This document shows positions 17,104 to 31,449 of a stretch of DNA of 64,000 bases, in pieces. Within the stretch, counting starts at the first letter, position 1, and the number at the start of each line of letters is the position of its first letter. Source of the DNA: Arbacia lixula (lineage: Eukaryota > Echinodermata > Echinoidea > Arbacioida > Arbaciidae); the NCBI GenBank assembly GCA_963669155.1, contig OZ022589.1:7113337-7177336 (forward strand). The letters run 5' to 3'. A program made the position numbers and the translations under genes. The notes beneath the pieces were generated by a model that was not told where the DNA came from, did no database searches, and saw only the letters and a list, made by a program, of their open reading frames with translations.

Positions 17104-20100
17104 GGGGAAGAGAGAGGGGGAAGAAAGAGAGATACAGAGACAGAGACAGATACAGACAGACATAGAGTGAGGGAGACGGAGGGGCAGAGAGAGAGAGTTA
17201 AAACACATATTCGTTCATTTGGGACTCGCAAGGGGTTGCGTGGAGGCAGTATTCATACGCATGCGATGATGCAAATATTGATAACATTGATTATATAGAG
17301 TAGTGGATGACATTGTGCTATCGGAGAGCTTTTCAATCTAATGGAGAAGATACATGTGCTTCTTCATGATTTTACATCGGCCCAAAACCTACTCGATATC
17401 GCGATCAATATATTTCCGCTAAAAGTCAGTTTCTAGTTTTAATATTTTTAGGGAAGTTTTTAAACAGTGTTTTTTCGACTTCTGGGGTAATTTACACAAT
17501 TTTATTAGTTTGACCTGCGAAAGAGAGGGCTAGCTTGTCTTGAAAGAAAAGCTTGAAATGTGCGGCATACCCCATGCTATCGCTCCGGCCTTCAGTACGA
17601 ACCGCGAGGCGTGGGAGGCGAACACCTTCACCAGCGACACGTACATATGCACCGCCTCCACGCCGTTCCACATGAGTGAGACGAGGATCATGTAGATGCG
17701 GATGATGTTGGCTACCCGACACCCGATCACCGTATCGCAGAAGGCCACTGACGAGACGAGCAGGAGAAGGAGCAGGAGGATGGCCACGCACAAGTTGACG
17801 TGGATTATCGTTGGGCGACCTCGTCGGAGCTTCCTGAGCAAAAATGTTAATGACGACGTGATGTCATCGGTTAATCAATTATTATCCTTATCAGTACGGA
17901 AGATGTTGATCACCGTGGTAGTAATATCGCTAAAGTAATAATATTTTGTCTCACTGGAAATTACGTCGCAATTTCCACTTTTCCTTATCGTGAGACAAAA
18001 GATTATTACTTTAGCGATTATCCTCATTATTAACATCACGATCATATCACTGCTAGTCACCACCATTACGCATCATCAAAGTTTGTCATCGCCATCGTCA
18101 TCACCATCCTCCCTTTTTCTCATGATCGTCATTATCTTCATTCATCAACATCACATTCGTCATCACGACATTTACCACTGTCATTGTCACCATCATCATG
18201 GATTATGAAAGTTGCCATCACCATCCTCATCGCCGTCATAGTCATCATCGTCACCATTAAGCATCGTAACCATCATCATCAAAACGTGCAACGTGACATA
18301 TACTCTTAGAATAGCAAGAAGAATAGCTTGATGTCAAAATCAAAAGACAGCCGTCTGAGCCACGTTGCATATAGTTCTTCTTTTAAATCACTATAACTTA
18401 CTGTCAATGGTCACTACCATGGCAACATGCGTGACAATGAGAGCTCATTCGCTGTTGCCATGGTAGTTACCAGATGTGCCTACTTACGGGAAGATGGCAT
18501 AGGTGATGATGGTGAGCAGAAGACTGATGATAGAGATGCTGTAGCCGACATAACTCGTGATCGTAAGGCCCAGAGAGTTGGGGATCCCCTGGAAATACAA
18601 ACAACCGCGTTACCATGACGACGAAACGTATTAAAGCGTCAGGATCTAGTGCGTTATATTGCCCTCGAAAAAAAAATGCAACTTTCTTATACACAGTGCT
18701 AAATCAGGGAAGGCGACAGAAGATCATATGCATAGACTTTTATAGTCTACAACCAAAAATGGTATTACGTAATACGATTTTGTTCATGTTATAATGTTGC
18801 CTGTGTAATGGGGTGAGGGTATTAAAGTAATTACTCAATTACATTCTGTCGACGTATAGCCTTTCAGATACCAAAATAATGTGGACTTGCATTAAAAAAA
18901 TATTTGATTCCGTATCTCTATCCAACTATCTGCACATTGTAGTTGCAGTTTGTCTGATATACCGCCATGCATGCATGGAAAGAATTAATATTGCATGTAT
19001 TACGTAACAAGCAGGGAACTTACGATGAATTCGAGGGGCCCCGGAGCTGCCGGTTGTGTAATCTAAAAGAATCAGAAATCATAAAATCCTTCATCGTGAA
19101 ACATGTTACAGTTGGTAAACGCTTCGAACACGTGGAATACATTGTGTTGCACACCGTGAAATTTTTGTATATTTATAATGGTATTTTTTATAAAAGATTT
19201 GATTTGGAATACGAAATCATAAATAAATCATCAGAATCAGAAAACAACGAGAGCCAGGTGCTAGACTGTGAGTAGTTGCAGGTAAAACCCCTTTTCCGTC
19301 AGTCAGTCGTCCGTCAGTCAGTTTGTCAGTCAGAATCAATGGGCCATAAGTGCAGAGACAAGCTGATATATGAATGAACATGACACAGACACAAATGACA
19401 AGTTAAGTCAGTCGTCTATGCACTTTGAGTCAGTGACAAAATTCAGACGAGATGATATCGCATGCAGAAAACAGCATTGAGCGTGCGCCTTTTGCACCAC
19501 GTAGAGGGCATCCATTACGTGTTCATGGACGTATTCAGTGATGTATATTACATAAGCAATGCTTTTACATAGCAAAGTAATGGTCAAATCATCATTAAAT
19601 ATTAAAACCAGCAACGCACTAAAAAGGTTGAAATCCCACTGTTATTTTTTAAATTGACATGATTATAGTTATAACTTCAATGATGCTGTCGTTTTGTTAA
19701 TTCATAATGGAAGTTACATTCAGTGGTTGATTTCCAAATCAAATTTATTAAAGAAGAAAATGTTGCCAATCTAAAAGCATAATAGAGATTAGTTTGGCCC
19801 TAAAAAGTCCTCCGTTCCGAATGAGTTGAAGAGTACTAACCCTCTCAGTACCAGGCCTTGAAAGCTACATTGACTTATGACTCAATGCATACCCATACTA
19901 TCGTAACGAGAGGGTTAAAATAAGCCGACAGGATGTGGACTTACTGGCTCCTCCGTCGGGATCAAGTCCTTGATGAGGCCGATGATCTCCAAGATGGTGC
20001 ACATACACACCGTATAGTTTTCGTTGGTGAAATTCAGCGTACACTGCGATACGTCCCACTCCAGCTCCACTGCAAGCATGACAGGGGGTGGGGGCAAAAA

Positions 20101-23100
20101 GGTCACGTTCGATTATCAGTAAAAAAAAAAAGAAAAAATAAAGAAAGACAAAAACAGAAGCGGAACGAATGCCACATTCCTGTATACCTTTTGCCCTTTT
20201 ATATCTGTCGTATTTCCCCATTGTTCTCTTTCCCACCTCTTCCTTCTTTCTTCTTCTTCGTCTGTTTCTTCGTCGTCGGCGTCTTCTGTTTCTTTTTCTT
20301 CTTCTCCTTCTTCTTCTTTCTTCTTCTTCTTCTTCTTCTTCTTCTTCTTCTTCTTCTTCTTCTTTTTCTTCTTGTTCTTCTTCTTCTTCTTCTTCTTCTT
20401 CTTCTTTTTCTTCTTGTTCTTGTTCTTCTTCTTCTTCTTCTTCTTCTTCTTCTTCTTCTTTTGTGAAAGGACGAACTTCCATAGTGCTCCGGAGTAAGTC
20501 TCTTTTTTTATATTGCTTGGACCTTTGTGGTCATTGTGTACTCACATTAGTGATTTATATACTTTCCTTGTTTTATCTAGACCAAGTCCACCGTGGTTCA
20601 CACTCTTTATTTACGGATATTGATCAATCTTTGTTACTGCCATTTTCTAGACCTGTCGCTTGCCAATATGGCCGGTGCAGCCGAACAGGTCTCCCGGGAC
20701 CAGCCGGGGACCAGTTCGGCTAAGCCTCCCGTTGCTTCTGCTGGCGGACCGATAAAGGCAGTCAGTAGAAGCAATGGAATCTCGTTCAATGCAGCACCAG
20801 ATATTTCCATACATGAATACATTAAAGCTTTTGTATCAACTACACCTGCCAACCGTGTTCTCTCAGCGTCACGTATCAGCAATCAGCGCATTGCGATTTA
20901 CCTCAATTCAAAGGACGATGTTCTCAGTGCAGTAAACAATGGGCTAACGTACAATAACACATACATTCCAGTTTCCCCCCTAGTACTTCCAACCACCAGG
21001 CTCACATTATCAAATGTCTACCCGGAAATTCCGAACGATACCCTGACTAAGCAAATATCAAACTTCTGCCGATTTTTCATGACTATTGATTATTTCCGAC
21101 CCGCCCTTGATATGAACTCCCGGTTTATCGTGATGGTTAATAGTCAAATACCCGTCCTTTTGATTGAGAAACGGCTATAACTAATAAACACCGACACGCT
21201 CTTCACGGGGACTACAAGTCAATAAACCGGCAGTCAATAGGAGGTATTCACAAAGTAAGGACCGCCCTTTTAAGAAAATACCAATTTATCGAAATGATTA
21301 TGGAACTAGCACGCAATCGTAAAAAGCAAGACCAAACCTTTTCAATAAATTCCTGTTTTATTTTAACTTTTAAGCCGCTCTTTAAAGAAACTACCAGTTT
21401 ATCGTATTCACAGGCCTAATTAAACCAGGCCCAGAGCTAATGGTAAGGCAGTGCCAAACTCTTTGAAGAAACTACAGTTAATTTTACCGTAACTCCCGAT
21501 TCACTTTTGGCTTACCGTAATTCTTAAAGCCCACCCTATTTATGATAAATTGAAGATCTATCCTAACTACATTGCGGTGTATCACTCCGAGCAACCATTT
21601 AAGAGACGGCGAATGTAAAATAAAGCCAGACCAGCCCTTGAAATGAAACTACCGGTTTATCGTAATGATTAATAAAGCCAATCGGCCCGTCCTTTAAGAA
21701 AACTGTCATACCATGAAATAGCCCCAAACACTCTCTTTGAAGAAACTATACCAGTTTTCATAACTATTGATAAAGCCAGGCTCGTGTTTTGAGACCGTAA
21801 GCAATCGTAGATCTTAAAAACGCACGCCCACCCGTTAGATAATCTACCCGTTTTCGAAACTACAGAACCGCGTCTTTGTTAATAAACTGATTATTTTATT
21901 GTAACTATTAGTAATTCGCGACCGGCCTTGAAATAAACTACGAGTCCATCGTAATTATCGATAAAGCCACCCCCGTCTTTTAAAAACGTACGGCAATCAA
22001 TCCAATAGCTACATAATAAAGCAAGGCCTGACATTTAAACACTAGATTTATCTTAACGATGTGGCAAAACCCGCATCAGTTTTTAGAAAATATGGATTTA
22101 TCTTAATCATTATATTAAGGCTCAACCCGACCTATTACCCTTTTAGTCCCATAGGCAATACACTGTGTTGTAATTGACATGGGATTACTACTGCTTGGTA
22201 ATGACGGGGTTAAACAAAAAAAATATCGTAACTACTGATAATTCCTGACCCGTCCGTGAAAGAAACAACCAGCTTATCTAACTTTTAAGCCAGGTTCGTC
22301 TTTTGAAACCGATAACCAATCCTAGCTTATAAAGCCAGGCTCGTCCTTTAAATAAACTACTATCGTAACTATTAGCGAAGCCCACCTTAAACTGCCCGTG
22401 TATTGTAACTAGATCACAGACCCTCCCTTGAAAGCAACTACCAGTTTATCGTCACAATTGGCAAATGATTAAAAAATATTATAGTTGAGTCGCAAATTTC
22501 CGACTCAACTATAATATTTTTACCACTGTTTTTACGCATATATTTGACAAACTACACCATATACCAATCTAAAATTTACACTATCTGAAAGGGAAAACAT
22601 AAGGCTTTCCAAAAATGAAATAAAACATACATTGTGTCATTTCAAATTTTGGAGTATTTTGCAAATAATTGCAAGAGATGACATATAATTCTTATCAAGA
22701 AAAATTTCCCGTCATGAGCGGAGCGGACTGTGTGCACTCATCTGAAAAGCTACGTGTAATCGAGATTCTCTGCGCTGATTGGCTGATTGATCTCGGACAA
22801 ACTAGCGGCAGAATCAAACGGTTTCGAAGCCTTTTGACGGATAATAAGACCCTCTTGCTTTTGCCTATTTCAGGGTCAGGCGCTCTGCAAACGTTACGTA
22901 ATCATCGTTATTGTTAGCGTTTGCCTTTGCTACTACACAATTCTACACGGGTGCCCACCATTGCCATTCATTTCAAGGTCGGATTATAAAGTGAATGCGT
23001 GATCGAAAATGACGATAGGTCAGCGTGCACGAATGTAACATGAAGAAAAAAGACCAACCCAGAATAAGCGCGCGTCGTCAGTTATTTTTTGCTATCGGAT

Positions 23101-26100
23101 GCATGTATAAAGGCGAAACCAACCTTCCGTCTAATGATTGAACGATTTTTTATGTGTGATGATGAATTGTGCCTTTCAAAAATATCTTCATACTGACCAA
23201 CGTTTCAAAACAATATGTCGTTTTGAAGGCTACAGTATCCACTATCAAACAGTTATTTATCTAACATTATATCAACTGAACGAGCAACACCGCATAGTAA
23301 TTAGATTGAGGGGGAAGGGGGGACGACTACAGCCAAATTGAACTTGATGCTCGCCTTTAGCAGTGTTTAGAAATGATCACCAATGCGACAAATAATAAGA
23401 TATACATATTTATCTATCTATGCGTCTATCTATCTGTCTGTCTGTCTGTGTTTCCATCTATCCGTCTGTCTTTCTATCTATCTGTCTATCCATCTATCTA
23501 TAACTCTGTCGGCCTATCTATTTATATATCTAACAAACTATCTATCTCTTCATATATTCATTTTGATACCTGTCTATCCCAATCTATCTATCTATCACTC
23601 TCTCTCTATCTAGGTATCTATATCTCTGTTTGTCTATCTATTTATATATCTATATATCTATCAAACTATCTATCTATCGAAAAATTTGTAAATTTATGTT
23701 ATTAAATTTATCATCTTCATGCATATCTCTCAATCTATCTCTCCAGCAGCAGCAGAAAGTATGTTTCGTTAACACATTTATTTTAGGAAATATCGCCGTG
23801 ATAAAACTGGACTCGATATCAAACAGTATCACCAAAAATAATATACGACTCTGATTCAGATAGCCTTTGGATAAGGCCTCGCGCTAGATACTCTATTTTT
23901 TTTCAGACTATTTTTGGAATACTTTGTAATGATTTTACAATAAAATATTTTTTTTTCTTAGTACAATATTTTTACAGAATAATTTCTTGTGTGTTGTTTA
24001 TTTCTCCTCCTGTTTGACCGCAAATAACGAATTCCCACCCAATTGAATCGAGAGAGTCATTAGGTTGGAGTATTCAAACAACAATACTGAACTGTTTCAG
24101 AATTGCATAACAACTAAACTTTTGCGTTTCAAAGCGAACTAATCAGTAAATACTATAAGACAATGAAGAGCAAAAATTGATATCCCCGTCCAATCACCCG
24201 CGCCACGACATAGAGGAAGATCTCGAAAATGGAAATAGTTTGCGCGATGACTGTCATAGAATACGAAAGGGTATAGGCTAGATAACCACAGCTTACACGT
24301 GTAGAAGCAGTGGAAGAATCTATACAACATAACTATCACAGATACAGACCGGCATTATGAAATGATAAAAAGAACTATTAAGGAGTTTTGACACCCTCTG
24401 CATTATATGAAAACCAAATTCGATCACACAATTTGTTTTAGGGATAGGTTCGTTTTTTTTTCAATTTTTCGCGTCTTTATTTTCCTCCAAATCAACTTGT
24501 CATTAGGTACAACACACACACACACACAATTTTCATTATTTTGGGAATATTACTTTTCGAGGAAGGGGGGGGGGAGGGGTTGTCGGGGTTCTCGCGGCAC
24601 TCCCTTAGAAAACTAAAGAGGGGAGGGGGTAGCGCAATCCCCCTTAAATAGGCTGAACTAGTAAAAGTGTCAATAGTCTTGTTACTTGCGTCTCCTCCTA
24701 CGTTTTGAGAACTGTTCTAAGTATCATAAGTTGTGTTATCATTTCTCATCATTATAGGATCATGCGTTCATCATCGTTTCGTCTGCCAAATCGTTCATTA
24801 TAAAAGCGATGCATTTTATTCTTCAACCTATTCTTTGAAGTACATGCATCGGTTGCTAGGTCTAAAAAATGATAAAATGATCTGTCCAGCTTGAACTTTT
24901 CAAAAGCACGGATTTCCTGTCTTTTCACTGCAGATGAAAATAAAGCCCTATATCGATCAAACGCGTCTTCGCCAACTATAATCCCCCACTATATTCAATG
25001 GAGCTTCAATCCCGGATTCTACCTCAATAATAGACCGGCCCGCTAACCTGTATACGCATGAGTGACTTGGTGGATACCGCAACAGAGACGGCTAACAACA
25101 ATGTAAGCTATTCAATTTCGGGCCATGTACCGTGTATAACAGTGATCAATCGATAGCGCGCGTGCATGCTGCACCACTGAACTAGAATTCTAGTTCAGTG
25201 TGCTGCACATGCACAAAAGCAACAATGTATAGAGCGAGTTCGGAATTCGCTGCTTCTAAAGGAATTATATCCGGCACACAGATCCAGGAAATAGTACACT
25301 CAGCAAATCTAAAATCTGACAAAATATCGTAAACTGACTTGTATGTGTATATACGAATATTCACGCCCAAGAAAGAAGGAGAAAAGGAAATAAGGAAGAA
25401 AGAAAAAGGGTCTTTTTTGCGCGCTCGCTCTGCTCACTCGCACCTTTTGAAAAATAATTTTGCCCCTCCCCTGAAAACTAAAAGAAAAAAAAATCCATCA
25501 CAGAGAACAATATTCGTGTCAGTCTCCACCCCCCCCCCTCCCCCCAATCCGTGGACACCGATCGACACCCAGGGACAGGGCACATAGGCCTATTTTGTCG
25601 ATGTACCATTAACCACTACCAACAACAAACAACAAAGTTTACTGAATAAAAACATGGTGATGATGGCCATGGTGGTAATGATGAGGATAATGATAATAAA
25701 AATAAAAATAATTACAATAAAGCGTCATTTATCTAAAGGGGCGTCTATTCCAACCCGAAAGATCACTTATCATTGCTATTTTTCCCCTTCTTTCGATTTT
25801 AGATTATTTGTAAATACGAAACTACCCAAAGCCTTAACAGTTTGGGGAGCAGATGATAGCGCTCCATTTAACTGTTATTCATTTTATGTTTTCATTTCCA
25901 TTACCATGTAATTTCTTCATTTATATGCTCTCAATACACATAATAATACCAGTATGAATTCATTATCTATATCATGTCGTTCTATTCGCTATATGCTCTT
26001 TCATTCTTGTAGCTCTTTATAGTACGCCTACATGATACAAAAAATCTTTACACGGCGAAAGTGTCTATAGACCTGTGAGACATACACAATGTATGGGCCC

Positions 26101-29100
26101 GACACGCCTATTCAAAGTGACATCCTTGTTGATCCAGTGTATCTTGTCATTTCCTGTATTTCATTGATTTTTGTGTACTAGTAAGTCGCAAGCTCTACTG
26201 AGTCGCGGGCAACTCTATTGTGACGAAACAAAAGGCTTCTCGCTCGGGAGGTCAAGTTTATTGAAATTGTAGCAAAAGTAGTACTTTACATCATACAGTA
26301 TGTAGACATGGGGGCCTTCGGAAAAAAGTCCGAAGTAGTGAATTCGGGGATAAAAAGTACGCCTGAAGTTGATATTTCTATTTCAGAAAAGTTCGCCTTC
26401 TAATTTAGCTTTGTCGAATCACTGCTTAACACTATTGAACAGGCTTTTTTTTTATTAATATTATTGTCCCCATGGGAAATGAAATCTGTGCAGTCACGAT
26501 GAAAATGAATAGATTTTATTTTCGAACGCGAATGTATTTTAACATTTATTTGTTTCATTTTCTTATCCTAGTTTTGGACTCAGTCTGATTTGTTTAAAAT
26601 ATTCTTATCAGCGAGAACATTATCTATTTTTTTTAATCAACATTTCTAGAACAGTAGGTCTATATCCTTCAACTTGAAACAACATGTTTGTGGTAAAGTA
26701 TATTCCAGGAAACAATTGGAATTCAACGGAACTTATCATTACCGAAACCTGCAAGCAGAGATTAGAGATATTTGTTGAAGCGGGACTTTGAAAATTATAA
26801 GTAGGCCTACATGTCGCCGAAGATTGGAGAGAGGCCTACGTAGTTCAATGATAGACATAATCGCCGTGAACCCAGCGTTGTGAACATAGATGGCGCTCTT
26901 GCAAAAAACAGCAATATCAAAAAGTTGGTCATGGTATTAAGCGACATGGCGATGCTTGTCTCAAAAAGATTAAAAGGAACGCGTGCGGCTTTCCCGCAAA
27001 AGTGGACGCTCGCGGCGCGAATGGAAAGGGCACTCACGCGTGGTAGAGAATAATAGCAAAGGAACGCTATTCGGCGTTCCCGCTGAATACGCGGCGTCGC
27101 CGGTGCACAGACTTTTGACAAGGTGCCTTATGTTTGTTGCAATACATGCTTTCCTTTCCCTCTTCCTCCCTATGACAATATCGCTTCTCACACTCAATAC
27201 TGGAGGCTGTTCTTCTCCCTTGAAAAATGCCTCTATCTATACCTACGTTAAAAATATTACTTCTGTACCGGATATTATATTCTTACAGGAAACTAATGAA
27301 TTATCTGAAAAATGCTCGTGCTGGAATGTATGGTCATCATACCATCCAATTTGTAACCCTGGACCCACACGAGGATCAGGGGTAACCACGCTTCTAAAGG
27401 AAAATTCTCTTTGCATCATAGAAAATTCTGTCATTCATGATGGCCATATTTTATATGTCAAAATTGATCTTGATGGTGCCATATACCACTTGTATAATAT
27501 CTTGATTCCTCAAGATGATACTTGTGCACTGAAGGCTATCAGTTCACTTTCATCTCACTTAAATCTACGCAAAGATGGACATATCATATTTGGTGGTGAC
27601 TTTAACTGCACCCTAAATCCTGTTATTGACCGTTTATGCATGTCCACTGAACATAGATCAAAAATATCCACGGCTCTGAAAGCTTTGATTGAGAGTTCTC
27701 AATTGTGTGATGCCTGGCGCAAGCTACACCCCTTTGAACAAAAATTTTCTTGGCAGAGAAGAAATCCCTCTAGTGTTCATGGTGTTTCTAAGGCCAGATT
27801 GGATCGTTTTTACACACCTATTAGCTTAACTACATCCATCCACTCATGCTCAATCATACCTTGTTCCCTTTCAGATCACTCTGCCATATATCTGAAAATT
27901 AAACTTCCTTCTCCAAACCTGAGAGGAAGTGCTTTTTGGCACTTGAATAACTCACTACTTACTGATAAAAGTTATCAAGATATCATTATTCATTTCTGGA
28001 ATACCTGGCAACAACAAATACACGACTTTCCGAATATTTGTACATGGTGGGACTTTGGTAAATCCCACATAAAATCTCTTACTCAGATGTACGCTTCTAA
28101 GGTAGCTAATGAAAAGAAAGAAACCCTCTTGAACATTAACAAGACTATCGAAAAGCTTCAATCTAATTCAGACTTTACACCTGATATACAACAGGCTCTA
28201 ACTGAGCAGAGGGAGGAGCTCAATCTCCTCCTAAAAAAACAAGCTAAGGGAACTCTGATTAGGTCTCGCTTTCAATATGCCAATGAAGCTGATACAAGTT
28301 CCAGCTTCTTTTACAATCTTGAAAAAAACAACTCTATTTCAAAAACAATGTCTCGTATACGTCTTTCATCTGGTGTTATCACAGAGGATCAAGGAGAAAT
28401 CAAAGCTCATGTACGAAATTTCTATGAACGCTTATATAGTAGTATTCCTACTGACCAAAACTCTCTTGAAACTATTCTATCGAATCTTCCTGGGCTTGAA
28501 CCTGAAGAATCTGAAAATCTTGACGCTCCTTTGACACTTGATGAAATTACCACTGCTGTAAAACAGCTTGGAAATAACAAGTCTCCAGGTTTGGATGGCC
28601 TGTCTTCTGAATTTTACCTCACTTTTTGGCCGCTCCTTAAAAATGATCTCCTTTCTGTTCTGCAATATGCCATTACATCTGGGAATCTTCCAAACTCCTT
28701 TCATAAGGCGGTTATTACCCTCATTCCAAAGAAAGGGGATCCGGCAGACATTGCAAATTGGCGCCCTGTATCCCTTCTCAACAACGACTACAAAATTTTT
28801 GCTAAGGCACTTGCAAACAGACTTAAACTGTGTATTGGCGATATCATTCATCATGACCAGTCGTACTGTGTACCTGGTAGAACAATATACGACAATATTA
28901 TCTTGATAAGAGATGTAATTCACTTTGCAAATTGCAATAACTTCCCTCTTGCTATTGTTAATCTAGATCAGAAGAAGGCCTTTGATAACGTTGACCACCA
29001 CTATCTGTTCAGCACAATGAAGGCCATGGGTATCGGAGACTTCTTTATCTCATGTGTAAAACTCTTGTACAAAAATGCTGAGGGTCTTGTTAAGGTGTGC

Positions 29101-31402
29101 AGATCTCTATCCGCACCTTTTCCCTTTCGTAAAGGCATTCGTCAAGGTTGTCCTATGTCTGGTCTGTTATATTCAATCGCCATAGAACCCTTCCTACATC
29201 TGTCAAGACAAAACCTCCGTGATTCTGGTTTTACCTTGCCCAACACCGGAACGAAAGTGTCTGTATCAGCGTATGCTGATGATATATCTATTTTTGTTAG
29301 CTCTGACTCCGGTTTTGACACAATTGAAAGAGTGTATAACATTTTCAGTACTTCATCAAATGCCTGTCTTAACCATGAGAAATCACAAGGATTATGGCTA
29401 GGGTCTTGGTCCAGACGGAGTGAAAATCCTCTTCACTTTAAGTGGAATAATGAAGGACTAACATTTCTTGGGGTTCACCTTGGTACAAGCAACACATTCA
29501 TAAATCAAAACTGGATGAAGTGTAAAGAAAAACTAAACAAAACTCTCACGCGGTGGACCTCCATTACACATAGTCTCTCATTGAAAGGCAAGATTCTCGT
29601 AGCAAATCAATTAGCTGCCTCAAAAATCTTTCACCATCTTGCCACTCTTTCTCCCCCTAAGTCGATATTGACAGAACTCCAAGAGATGCTTATCAACTTC
29701 GTCAAAAGACATCTTTTGAAAAAACAGATTCTATATCAGGAACCAAATAAAGGTGGACTTGGTCTAGTGTGTCTCCAAGCACGCGTTCTTGCATTTCGTT
29801 TTGCCTTCCTTCAGCGCTTTTTGAACCTTTCTTCTCATCCTGCATATGCGCTGTGTTCTTATAACCTAAAGAAGTACAAAAGACTCAACTTTGATTTCCA
29901 GTTGTTCCTCATTGAAACAGATCCAAAATATGACACGAGCTTGCCTTGTTTTTACTCCGAAGTGCTGAGTGCTTGGAGATCCTCCGGAGCACACATTGAA
30001 AGTTCGTCCTTCTCGGTCAACCATGTGTTAAATATTCCTTTAAACTACACCCTTTTTCTTTCATGTGACTTGAATGGCACTATGGTTCTCCCTGCTCGAC
30101 TTTTTGCACGCGGAATCAAACTCGTGAAGCATCTTCTCAACCTTACAAATGGCAAGTGGCTTCCGGCTGAAAATATCACTCTCACCACACTTCTTCGTCC
30201 TTCTGCTCGCCTCCTTGAACTTGAACTCTCTTGGATACATAAGAAACTGTCCAACAACTTTCCAGCGTTCTTCTGTTCCAACGGACTTCGACTTTCTGGC
30301 TTTCCACTTCATCATCTTGCTGCCAATATTTTGTCTCCATACACTGTCAAAGCCAATGACAATACGAACTTTCTCATCACATCCACCAAGCGATTGTATC
30401 ACCTCTTCAACGTCTCCACAAACTCTCTTCCAATATCTTCTGTCACACACTGGCATGACATTGGCATTCTAGAACCCTCTTGTCGAGTTGCTTGGAGCGA
30501 AATATATCAAGTGCCAGCCTCCAAAAAAGATGGAGACGTCCAGTTCAAACTTCTCTACAATGTTCTGCCTTCATTAGCGGTTCTTCACCACATGAATCCG
30601 AACATTTCCTCATCATGTGGATGGTGCGGCGAAAGAGGCACAACTCTTCATCTGCTCTTCCTGTGCCCGCTCATCCAACCTGCACTGGGCCTTCTTCACC
30701 ATCTCCTATCCCGTCTGCTGCCCACGGCTAAGCTGAACTTTGAACTTTATTGGACTCTGATTCCGCGTGTACGAGGTCGTTGCAGGGAGACTGTTCGCCT
30801 ATCCAATTTCCTTATTATCAGTTTGAAGAGCACACTGTACTGGCTTTATCGCACATCTCATTTTGTTGACCCTCTACCTATCTGGACCTTCAGAATAAAA
30901 AACAAAATCATTTTAGACTTTGAGTTCTACAAACTTCAAAACAACCTGTGTGCCTTCATAAAACGATGGTCTCAAAACAATTCAATATTTTTCCTTGACA
31001 ATAATACAAACCTCACATGGTTGATCTAATTTGATTTGATGTTCTAGTTTATAAGTTTGTCAGTTGAAAAATTGTTGAGTTGAAAAGTGATAAACTTTTC
31101 AACTTTTTTTTTTGTACCTTTAAAGGAAATAATTTTTCCCGTATTTGCTATGATTTTGATATATTGCACTAGAACGAGTCGTCTTTGTTACAACCCTTTT
31201 AATTTGTAATATTATGTAAACTCTTTTTATGAACAATTTTTACTTTATGTAAGCATTGCCCAAATGTGGCTTTTGTTTGAAATTGAATTATGTATTATTG
31301 TAAAAAATTGACTTAATAAAGGTTTACTTTGAAAAGTCAAAAAGTCTTCTTCTTCTTCTTCTTTTTCTTCTTGTTCTTGTTCTTCTTCTTCTTAATTCTT
31401 CT

Positions 31403-31449
<47 letters not shown>

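Larger units (their letters stand above)
20467..31340 (+). mobile_element. Tx1-clade LINE inserted in (TTC)n, with a ~5.9-kb internal interruption
   Basis: The left end is a 5' UTR and a partial ORF1 beginning directly at a TTC run; the right end is a complete ORF2, a 3' UTR and another TTC run that begins exactly at the element end. The same irregular TTC motif flanks both ends. I therefore read it as one insertion in GPCR intron 7, later enlarged between 21085 and about 27000. Alternatively two Tx1 copies hit the same microsatellite. Microsatellite-specific Tx1 families, including one for (TTC)n, are established knowledge (Kibi and Koshi families). The host gene is on the opposite strand. 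Confidence 0.7.

Noticed and set aside
20169-20482. Poly-Glu, poly-Leu and poly-Ser frames
   Set aside because: Pure products of the TTC microsatellite.
28477-28923. Minus-strand reading frames within the LINE ORF2 (also 27955-28161, 30045-30456)
   Set aside because: Shadows of the plus-strand reverse transcriptase; no domain.
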